The position numbers and the translations under genes are program-made. From Pseudoscleropodium purum (lineage: Eukaryota; Streptophyta; Bryopsida; Hypnales; Brachytheciaceae), in contig OZ017800.1 in NCBI GenBank assembly GCA_963969395.1, positions 13,176,479 to 13,240,478 of the forward strand: a DNA stretch of 64,000 nt. The letters are read 5' to 3'. Positions 26,358-35,860 of the stretch are shown piece by piece (positions within the stretch are counted from its first letter, which is position 1; each line of letters begins with the position of its first letter). A model generated the notes under the pieces. The model saw nothing but the letters and a program-made list of their open reading frames with translations. It did not search any database and had not been told where the DNA came from.

Positions 26358-27288
26358 TTATCCCCTAAAGGCCCAAGCCTTTTCTTTGCCAAAAAACACT
26401 CAAAACTGCCATTTCTATGGCAAAAGGTAAAAAACAAATTTCAGTGGGTTTTTTTTTCACATCTAACTGTATGATCTTACACATGACTATTATGAAAATG
26501 TGTGAAAAAAATTTCAGAATTTTTAACCGCACAGATTGCATGATATTTGTGTTTAAAGTGGAAAAAACAAGTTTTTTAGCACATTGAAGGACTAGATTTT
26601 TAACTTTGAACATTTTTAACTTTAATTTTTTGCACTAAAGCATTTTGAGCTTTAAATCTTTATGGTATAAAATCGAGTTGAAAGTTTAGAAAAAATTCAA
26701 AAGATTCAAAAAAACTTAATTTCTATTCTTTAAAAAATTGCTAAGTAGAAGTAGGTAAGAGATAGAAGGAAAATTAAAAATATTAATATCTCTAAAATGA
26801 AATTAAAATGCACTAATCCCAATGGTAAGATTGTTCTAGCAAGAAATATTGACCATGTGAAACTTGTTTTTGAAAAATTGTAAAAATTGCATTTAGAAAT
26901 GAATCCTAGAAGTTATTTTTTCAAGAAGATGCTCTAATTGCCCGAAAAATAAGACTGCCCATAACTTTCTCATAAGAAATCCAAATGGAATTAATCAAAG
27001 CTTCACATGTACACAAAAATATAATCTATGAGTAAAAAATAATTTTTAATTTTTAAATTCAAATTTTTGATTTTTTTATTGCCCCCCGTCCCCTATTTTG
27101 AGCTTTTTTGGACATAACTTTTATTTCTGGGCACCGATTGAAAAAAAAAAAATTATACTCCCATGGAGCTAATCAATTTTTCTATCTTCTAAAAAAGTTT
27201 CAAAAAATAAGGAAAAAATTTCAGCCCATAGGTACCTACCCAAAATCCCATTTGTCCCTTGAAGGAACAATGGTCCTTTAGGGGTTAA
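26358..27288 (-). mobile_element. TTAA/CCCCTAAA element, copy D (inverted, diverged)
   Basis: The left end is TTATCCCCTAAAGGCCC and the right end GGTCCTTTAGGGGTTAA, 931 bp apart, so the terminal repeats are good although the left target base is TTAT. The interior aligns with copy I (40.9 kb) but is more diverged, for example in the GTGAAAAAAATTTCAGAATT and CAGATTGCATGATATTTG blocks. It is nested in a longer repeat of the TCAGGG family. Confidence 0.75.
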
Positions 27289-27614
27289 TGTGGACAACAA
27301 TTAAATGTGCTATTCATCGAGATAGATTCATTCTTTGTACCTTCTTGTCCACTCATCTCTCTTCCTTCTTGGCTTAGGGAAAAGTGCCAAAGCTAACCAT
27401 AATAGGTAAGTCCATAAAACCAAAATGGATCTAGATGAAAAATCCACATTTATATTCAATAGAATATTCATTTTAGGAGAAAAAAATTTGGGTTCTTTTT
27501 TTTTGCATTCTTCCTCATCCTTATTTTTGCACACATAGAATGAAGTTCTCCATGACTTTCCCACATCAATCATGCCGAAATGCTTAAGTTATCTGAAATA
27601 AGTACTTCTACTTT

Positions 27615-27703
27615 ATATGTTGAAATTTAGAGCACCATTGTAACATTTTAAATCGCCACTCTAGCACTTCATAAAAAATGAATGAAAAAAGAAAAATCCT
27701 GGA
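27615..27703. mobile_element. Right part of the split TCAGGG/CCCTGA MITE
   Basis: The sequence around CCATTGTAACATTTTAAATC and GCACTTCATAAAAAATGAAT matches the right half of the 266-bp MITE at 36,025-36,290. It completes the left part at 26,099-26,285 on the far side of copy D. Confidence 0.62.
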
Positions 27704-28018
27704 AGGATCCTTGCAAGGGTGGATTATGTCCACTTTTAGGGAACAAAATTATAGGCTTGGGAACTGAAATAAGGTCCTTCAACCTAAGTGCACATCTAAA
27801 GGACAAGATTGGGGGACATGGTCATTTGGGGGAAGGGGAACCAAGGACAGGATATCTTGGAGTTGGGTACATATCCGATATTTGTTCCTTGATACGGGCA
27901 GTATGTATTGTCAGTACGTTAGTACCTGATACAGTGTACCAGTGGAGTGACTGTCCTCAACAGTAGTGTCCGGGAATTTCTTGGAGCTCCTCCAGCTGAT
28001 TTCCTTTCCGGGCAGGGA

Positions 28019-28265
28019 GGAGGATTGACCCCTTCAGTATTGTTCCAGCTAAGGGTAAATGTAAAAATTGTCCCCTATTTTGTGCAGCGTAAATTTTGCG
28101 TTTTTTCACCTTGCCTATAGTTGATTCAGGAGCTTCAATTACAATTATGAATTCAGAATTTGCAAATTTTATAGTGGACGACAAATAAAAAATTTTCACT
28201 AAAATTTTCAATGTTTTCACTAACTAGGGGGAAAATGCACGGGGCAGTAAGGGGGTCAATCCTCC
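28019..28265. mobile_element. 247-bp MITE with GGAGGATTGACCCC termini
   Basis: GGAGGATTGACCCCTTCAGT at the left faces AGTAAGGGGGTCAATCCTCC at the right, an imperfect inverted repeat of about 20 bases. The element is short, AT-rich inside and has no coding capacity, which is the form of a non-autonomous DNA transposon. I could not fix a target-site duplication. Confidence 0.7.
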
Positions 28266-28299
28266 TTGGCTTTGATTTCCTCCTTATACGAAAATAAAC

Positions 28300-29525
28300 T
28301 GTTTTTTCTTTTCTAGTGATCTCTAGTTGTATCCTCTCAATTACAAAAGTACTAGCTTATTTATTGCAATATCAATTTCTTCCCGCAAATTGAAATTGGT
28401 ATCGATGGAATTGCTAGATTCTTGTAATGTAATTTAAAAAAACATTTTAAAGGTGAAAGTACTATTTAATATTGCGTCCTTGGTAGGAATTGAATTTGGC
28501 ATAGCTCTTCACCATTTGAAGGCCAAGGATCTTCCCCAACTCATCCAAGATGGTTAGATGGAGTTGAGAATATTAATGAAAAGTTTTAGCATGAAATCAA
28601 AAGAGTTTCAAAATCAAAGTTTTCACCTTTTTCAAATGGTTTTCTTAATGGCCCTATAAGGTACTAGATTGGTATATAAATAAAATGCTTATGGACATTG
28701 AGACACAATGCGCAGTTGACTTTATTTAACCCCTAAAAGAAAAAGGATCCATTACTTGAAAATGACCAATTTAACTCATCATAATTTGAAAATTATAATT
28801 CAATTGAGGCCATATTCATATCATTAGAATCGATGAAGAATATTACATGCATAGGTCCAACCAAAGAATTGAAAAAATAAAGTCACCACATTACTTATTC
28901 AAATTTCTATCAACAAAAATATGCAGTTTGGGCCTTTTCATTTGGTTTTCAAGAAGCTAGAGAATTCAAGTTTAGATTTTGAGTAGGACTTTTGCCAGAT
29001 CTTAAACAAGGAGTGACAACATGAACTGAATGCATTATAAAAGTCACAAATCAAAGCCATGGAATTGGACATGCATTTTTAGTATATATTTTATTCTATT
29101 ATATATCCAAATTCCTTAAAATTGCCCAAGTTGTTGACCCACCCATGTTCAGTACCTTGTTCCACAAGGTTGATTCTCAGATATGATCCTCCCCTTGCCC
29201 TCGTATTAGCCAATGAATATTATTCCATAGCAACTAAAAATCTAAAATCAACCAAGTGTTGAAAGGAGGAAGGTAAAATATCTTCAAATTTTTAGGGGGC
29301 ACCGGTTGATTCCTAACACTACCAATTTCCTTCTGGTTTTTCATCTTTTTCTTTCAAAATACAACAAGATTTTTTCCCACTTCCACTAAATGGCTAACTT
29401 TGAATTAGCTGCCAATTTCATTAACTTCATATAAATGAGGCACTTCATTTGTAAAGTCAATTTTTTCTATTACTTATTTTTCCAATAGTGCCATAACATT
29501 CTTGAGATGAATAAGGTTGGAGGTC
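28300..29525. other. AT-rich stretch without recognisable genes
   Basis: No frame above about 60 codons, no domain and no terminal repeats were seen. The sequence resembles the other unannotated AT-rich intervals of the window. Confidence 0.5.
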
Positions 29526-29527
29526 CA

Positions 29528-31211
29528 TTAACCCTTGAACGGCCCTCGGGGTCTATAGCTACGGAGCCATATCCGTCGAATAGCAAGAGAGAGAAATTTC
29601 AAGAGTTGCCAAATTGACGGGAATTTAGATTTTCAACTGTTCCAATTTACTTGTATCATAGAGGGTACGCCCAAATTTTTGGGAGACCAGAGTTCCCCGC
29701 ATTGCACAAATTTGATGCAAAACAACCAGCATGCAAACGACATTCTGTCTTGCTTGGCATTTTCGCATTTTCTGAGAAATTTTGCCATGGGCGATTTAAA
29801 GATTGCTCTAGTGGGTGACCTTGCCTTGGTGACCAAAACTCTCCAAAAAAATTGCAAGGCAAAATTCAAAGTAACGCATTGATTTGGAGTCTCACCGATT
29901 TGTATGCCGCCCGAGTCAAGTGACCCAGAGATGCATCGGCCAAACTTGGAATACGCCCACCTGTGGCGTCCACATTGGCTTCCGCAAGTTGTATGAGGGT
30001 GGGTGACCACAACACATTGGCAATATGCAAAGTGGTTGGTACGGCGGGAGAGTAACTGATTCTGACCAAAAATCCCCATGGCAGTGCTTCCACCGCAACA
30101 CAAGTAACCGCTCCTAGCCATAGTTTGTGACTTGTTGCGAACAAATAGAGTAGGCAACCCATTTCCAACCACCCCCACCCACATTTTCATAGTATAGGTT
30201 GCTCAATTTCCAATCATAGCTTTGTTCATATTACACTCACATGTGTTTATACTACAGCTCACCTACTGCACGACCTCCAAGAGTTGCAAAATGTCCAAGT
30301 AGTGTACATTGAAGCCTGGAATGATCACGGCATGTATATAATTATCACTTACATCAATTTACATCGATTTTGTAACCAGCTTATAGTTGGAATTACAGCA
30401 ACCTACATAACAAGAATAGGTTTTATAGAATTTGAGGGAAAAAAATTCACAATAATTTCAATTTTGACCCCCAAAATGTAATTTTTTTTCAATCTTCCTT
30501 AAATCAATTTGCCAATATGGAAAAATGTTTCCCTGAATACACCATAAGTGTAGCTATGCTGAATTCCTTAAGTGGTTGAAAATGGGTCGTCATCTCATAA
30601 GTTCACGAGACAAGGAAATTCACATCAAACAAAGCAGAGTCCAAATAGCACAAGCACATTTACATCAAATAAAGAAGAGTTTGAATAGCGCAACTCTTTT
30701 GATTCATAATATTGACAACAAATTGTTGCTGCACTCAAAAAAGAGTCCACCTAAATCCCTAATCCGTGCCACAACTGCTCCGCTTGTACAAGCACAACTC
30801 GCCATGATGAGAATTGCATTGTCTAAGCTCCTTATTGCTTGCAGAATCTAATAGTGATTGTAACCAATAGACCCTCTCCCTGCAGTGGAATCCAAAGTTT
30901 GCATTTCCCACCAAGAGCGCCATTCTCCCGCTTCCTCTCAACCACCACGTATGCGATGGCAAACCAGCAAGTCTTCCAGTTGCCCGAATGTATGTTGTAG
31001 TCCTTGATTTGTAATGCGTTTTCTGCATTTTCAATCTTGTACGTTGTTCTACCATGTATTTTGAGAATTGCAAAGTGGCACCCCACGCGCATTTGCAATC
31101 GGAACAACTTTGTAGTGTATGTGAAACCATAAAAGTGTCGAGAGGGAGTCCAAATATGTGAAAATGTCTAACATATGGCCAGAAAGGGCCTCGGGATTGT
31201 TCAAAGGTTAA
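29528..31211. mobile_element. 1.68-kb TTAA-bounded element with CCCTTGAAC termini
   Basis: The left end reads TTAACCCTTGAACGGCCC then TCGGG. The right end reads CCTCGGGATTGTTCAAAGG followed by TTAA, an imperfect inverted repeat of about 25 bases just inside TTAA. The interior is more GC-rich than its surroundings and carries overlapping minus-strand frames (29,633-30,190; 29,866-30,168; 30,759-31,130). I do not recognise a transposase or any other family in them. A second MITE (30,151-30,593) is nested inside. The right TTAA is shared with the adjoining copy E. Confidence 0.68.
30151..30593. mobile_element. MITE with TAGGCAACCCATTTCCAACCAC termini, copy 1
   Basis: The left TAGGCAACCCATTTCCAACC faces the right GTGGTTGAAAATGGGTCGTC, an inverted repeat of about 22 bases around a 443-bp AT-rich non-coding body. 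A second, more diverged copy lies at 44,694-45,089 with the same two ends, so the boundaries are supported by comparison. This copy sits inside the 1.68-kb TTAA-bounded element. Confidence 0.72.
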
Positions 31212-32164
31212 CTTCTAAAGGACCAAGCTAAATTTTTTGGTTGTTTCAAATATTTGGGCATGTACGTGTGACTTGAATGACTAGAGATTTTTACATTTTT
31301 GGTCCAAATTTTAATAAAAGGTGAAGGCAAGGAATATAATTTATTTGCACTCAAATTTATGACATATGAAAATAGGAGTCAAAAGTCATAGCCTAATATG
31401 TTACTTTTATTTTATTTTATTATAAACGGGCAATTTGTGGCTGATTAGAAGAAAACCCTTTTTAAAAAAAAAATAAATTTTAAATCAGTTTTCCTAGAGT
31501 TATATATACATGAAGAAAGCTTTGAACCATTCCATTTTGATCAATGAGTCAAAAGTTATGAGGATTTTTTGTTTGTGGGTAGTTATGGATTTTCTTCTCT
31601 AAAATAAACTTTGAAGTCCTTTATTTTATTCAATTTCAATATTTTTGAAATAAAATAAAACTATAGGATGTAAATTGTTTATTACTACATTATAACCATT
31701 GGGATTGGAATTTTTTTATTCCATAATTTAATTCTTAATAATTTAGTATTTTGGATCTTTCTTTACTATTTTCTACTTACTATTTTTTTCTTATATGTTA
31801 TACAATTCCAAATGATTTGAAATTTTTTAAGCATGTGGAAAATTTGTCTAGGAAAAAGAATCCAAAGAAGCACCACCATTTTGGACATTTTTTCATAGAA
31901 AAGTGAGCTTGTGAGGTGCAACTATTGTGTTTTTTGTAGGGTCAAAAAAATGATTTTAGCAAATTTGAATGCTTTTATCTTCTAATCCACATGGTGGAAA
32001 TCTTTGAAATTTTTACCACATGTTCACAAATTATCATACTATAAGATCCTATGGTTACATGTGTCAAAAAATGTTTCTTTTTCAAAAATTTGTTACTTGT
32101 ATTAAAAATGGCAGTTTTTGAGCATTTATGGTGAAATCATAATAAAAAAAACTTTAGGAATTAA
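31208..32164 (+). mobile_element. TTAA/CCCCTAAA element, copy E
   Basis: The left end is TTAACTTCTAAAGGACCAAG and the right end ACTTTAGGAATTAA, 957 bp including both TTAA. It is the closest relative of copy B: GACTAGAGATTTTTACATTT, GAAGGCAAGGAATAT and ATTGGGATTGG occur in the same order. It begins at the same TTAA that ends the 1.68-kb element, so two insertions used one target or one landed at the edge of the other. Confidence 0.86.
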
Positions 32165-33096
32165 GCACACATTTACTACTTGCTTTGCAATTTTTTAATA
32201 TTATTTTTTCAAAAAATATTTTTCAGTAAATTTTTCTTTAAAAAATAAATAGAATGGCATCAAAGACAAGTTCATTTAGATTTTTTTATGTTCAAAAATA
32301 AGTTATGGATTTTGAAATTGGTATCATTTAAGGCTCTAAAAGCATCCACACTCTTATGTGTTCATTGTTGGTAAATTGAAGAAAGTGACATGTACATGTA
32401 TGTTAAAAAATGCTTCTAGAACTAGGTTGCTTTAAGGATCTTCTTGTTTTGTTGTTGCTTCATACACCTCAACATACTACATCAATAATGGAATCCATTT
32501 CAAGGCAAATTGTAGTCCCACTTATTAAATGAAGAGAGGCATGCTCTTTTTCATAACATAGGGGCTACTTTTAATAGCATTATGAAGCTTTTCTATAAGA
32601 TTCTTGATTGAATATAGTTGACCAAGATCCTAGCACCCAACTATATTAGCATTGTTCAATATTTTTTGAGACATTATATTTTTTTTTCCTAAAAGATATA
32701 TTTTCAATCCATTTTTTTTCTATTAAAAATAATTATTGTTTAAACCCAATTTTATTTTTCATGTTGTGCTTTTTTTCAAATCTCCTATAAATAAGAATAT
32801 TAATCTTAAAAGTTGAATATGACTATTTTTTTCCAAAATTTTAATGAGTCACTAGAGTAAAAGAAGGTAAAAAAGTAAAGTAAGTATAGATGGATGAGGC
32901 CACATGCGTATAGGATGTTTGTTGTATTTTGGTTATGTTTAATAATGCCCAATTATTCATTACTCATTCGAGTCTCTTTATGAAAATTAACACTCTTTGC
33001 CACTCCCATAGTTTGGTATGTTATTTCCCATAACGAGGCTTTGCTTGCACATTGTCTAGTTCATAACACAAAGTAGAGGTGTCCATTATCGTACAT
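32165..33096. other. AT-rich spacer between two TTAA elements
   Basis: There is no domain, splice pattern or repeat boundary that I can support in these 930 bases. Confidence 0.5.
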
Positions 33097-34030
33097 TAAC
33101 TCCTAAAGCCCTGAACCCCATTTTTTGGCAACATAGCGATTTTGAACAGCTCATTACGGATGGAGTTTTTATTTTATTTTCTTTGAAATTTTAACATGAC
33201 ATGTGCCCAAGGAGTAGTTTTAAGGTCCAACAATTTTTATAACTTTTGACTACATGGCTAAATTTTTTTTGTATAAAATGTGATTTTCAACGCTCGGCAC
33301 ACAGCCCAAGCAAAAAAATTTTGTTTTCAAAAATTAAAATTTGGAATTGATTTTTTAGATTTATATCTATATGGAAAGCTTTGAATCATTCCATTTGGAT
33401 GGATGAATCAAAAGTTATGAGGAATTTCAGTTTTGGGTAGTTTGTAGATAGTTATGGAATTTCTACTCCAAAATAAACTTTGAAGCTCTTTATTTTATTC
33501 AATTTTATTCAATTTTTGAAAAAAAATAAAAATTTTATGTATACATTGTTTATTACAACATTAAAACCATTGGGATTGGCATTTTTCAATTCCATAAAGA
33601 AATTATTAACAACTTAGTACTTTGAATCATTTTCTACTTCATTCTACTTACTATTTTTTTCCTACATGTTGCACAATTCCAAATGATCTAAAAATTTTCA
33701 AGCATGTAGCCAACTTGCTTTGAAGAATGAAATCAAAGAATAACCACCATTTTGGACATTTTTTCATGCAAATATGACCTTGTGAAGTGTAGCTGCCCAG
33801 ATTTTTGCAGGGAAAAAAAAGGATTTTTGTAAATTCAAACACTAATATCTTACAATTGACACGGTGAAAATTTCTGAAATTTTTACCACATCTTTTTGAA
33901 ATAGTTTACTACAAGATCCTATGGTTACTTGTGTTTAAAATTTTTTTTTCAAAAATTTGGTACTTGCACTAGAAATGGCAGTCTTAGAGTGTTTTTGGTG
34001 AAAACATAGTCAAAAACCTTTAGGGGGTAA
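33097..34030 (+). mobile_element. TTAA/CCCCTAAA element, copy F
   Basis: The left end is TTAACTCCTAAAGCCC and the right end ACCTTTAGGGGGTAA, where one base of the target has changed (GTAA). The 934-bp interior is a full-length reference for the family, with the ordered blocks GGAAAGCTTTGAATCATTCC, AAACCATTGGGATTGGC and CTACATGTTGCACAATTCC. Its frame at 33,651-33,842 (minus) is repeat sequence and not a gene. Confidence 0.85.
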
Positions 34031-34108
34031 ACAAGTCCTTCTACATGTACCCACACCATTTATATTTTAGAATGTACACTACTAGTAAATGATGATAAAA
34101 TTGAGTGA

Positions 34109-34681
34109 TTAACCCTGGAGCACTTTGATGAAATCTGGACAACGAATAGATTAGAAGTTAATTTTTTTTCTTGTTATTGCTTGGATGAAAGTCATCTAAT
34201 TTGTGGAGATTCTTTATCAAGTTGTTGTCCTATCCAATGGTTGGATTTGGTGTTACTAGAATTCATATTTTTCTAAAATTACAAATGTGGAAATGTGTCA
34301 AGCCAAAAATTGCATTGATTTTAGTTCAAAATTGAATTTGCAAAAATGAGGAAAAGATAGATTAAAAGAACATAAAAATTTCAAAAAATCACTATATGAA
34401 GAGAATCTTGTTTTAAATCCATTCCAATAAGTTCTACTCAAAAAATGATAATGTTTTGCTTGTAATTGAATTTAGAAGGAATTTAAAATTTTCTTTTCAA
34501 AATTTATAAAAAAATATTGATGATAGCTATAGTGAATCTAATCCTACAAATGGAATCTACAACTCAAAATCTACAACTCCTATTTGTATGTCAATTCCAA
34601 AATAATCTTCCAAATAGCACTTTATGATGATTTTCCCTAAATTGTCAATTTTGAAAAAGGATCCAGACGTTTAGGGGTTAA
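34109..34681. mobile_element. Possible shorter TTAA-bounded relative
   Basis: TTAACCCTGGAGC at the left and GACGTTTAGGGGTTAA at the right are 573 bp apart. The right end matches the family terminus well and the left only partly. The interior does not clearly match the 930-bp family, so it may be another subfamily, or the left edge may be wrong. Confidence 0.4.
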
Positions 34682-35139
34682 GTTAGTGGTAATGAATATG
34701 GACTAGATTTAGGTCAAGAGTCGAAACTTCGAGGTGTAGTAGTTCATCAAAGACGTCAATATCTGTACTTTTCACAAATCTATGGGTGTAGAAGAGGGAT
34801 TGCATTATGAGTTCTAATGCTTTTCGGATTGTCCAATAGAATAGTGACAAATCTGCCTTTGAAATACTTGGCATTATGTGTTTCTTATGATACTAAAATG
34901 GAGCACAGACTCTGAATGATATTGAATGGAGTTTGATGAGATTTTCAAAAGTTCCTTCCTCCTAACGAAGCTCCAAATTGAGATGCTAAACGGTTAGAAT
35001 AAAGCCCTGTCCTTCGCAATCAGTTTTTCCGCATTCAGAAACTGCAGGTATCATACAATCACTCTCGCGCTCCAAGAATTTGCTTATCTATTGCTGCGCC
35101 GCACTAACCCGATTTCGTAGCGTCGCATGCGCTGCACTT

Positions 35140-35860
35140 GTGTAATTTCATGACAGCAATTTTTTTATATTGTTTAATTTGGTTCTCATAGTTGATTTTC
35201 GAAGCTTGAATCTCTGAATCGCTGTCGCTTAATTCTGGTTGCGAATCTGCTTGACGCGACTTTTAATTTTAGTTCCTGGTTCGATTCTTATTTCGAAATT
35301 CAGTATTCGATGATCATCTTCTGAGGATGCGGAACAGCATTTCCTGGTGCGGTCGATGCCGGCACGAAGAGTACTAAGATACTAAAATCCTTTTCAGGTG
35401 AAGCTTCAATGAATTTCGCAAGTGATTTTTAAGTTTGTTGGATCTGGATCAAAGTGAAGTAGGCTTTGCATTGACAGAAGCTACATTTACGGCGGATGTG
35501 AGGAGATTGAGCAGGTCTAGTTGAAAAGTGAGTCAATGCCTCACGTAGCATAGATGTTTGTTATGATTTCACAGATATGCGTCATGCCATGAGAGCAATT
35601 TCTTTTTGAAGCGAACCTAATTTGAGTTCAATACTTGAAACCCTAAAATACTGCCGCTTTATTCTGATGCGAACCTGTTTGACGGAATTTGTAGTAGCTG
35701 TTGCTTCACTGCGTTGCTAGAGATTACGTAGTTGGCGATCATCTTCTGAGGATGAGGAACGGCATTTCCTGGCGCGGTCGATGTCGTCAAGTAGAATGCT
35801 ACTACAACCCTAATCAGGTGAAGCTTCCCTAATTTGCAGAAATGATTTTCAAGTTTGTTG
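35140..35860 (+). repeat. 425-bp direct tandem duplication of the protease leader and first exon
   Basis: Two copies of a promoter, leader and exon segment lie about 425 bp apart. GATCATCTTCTGAGGATG starts at 35,312 and again at 35,737. In each copy it is followed by CGGAACAGCATTTCCTGG or AGGAACGGCATTTCCTGG, then GCGGTCGATG and a CAGGTGAAGCTTC splice donor. The downstream copy keeps an open 22-codon frame up to the donor. The upstream copy has gained a stop codon after 16 codons. Confidence 0.8.
35327..35377 (+). pseudogene. Decayed duplicate of the protease first coding exon
   Basis: This is the upstream copy of the first coding exon in the 425-bp duplication. It starts ATGCGGAACAGCATTTCC, encodes a peptide close to the first 12 residues of the protease, then diverges and ends in TAA after 16 codons. 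The splice donor CAGGTGAAGC survives at about 35,397. It could still act as an alternative non-coding first exon with its own promoter. Confidence 0.65.

Noticed and set aside
29633..30190. 185-codon minus-strand frame as a gene
   Set aside because: It lies inside a TTAA-bounded repeat, has two competing frames of similar length on the same strand and shows no domain. I describe it only as cargo of the element.
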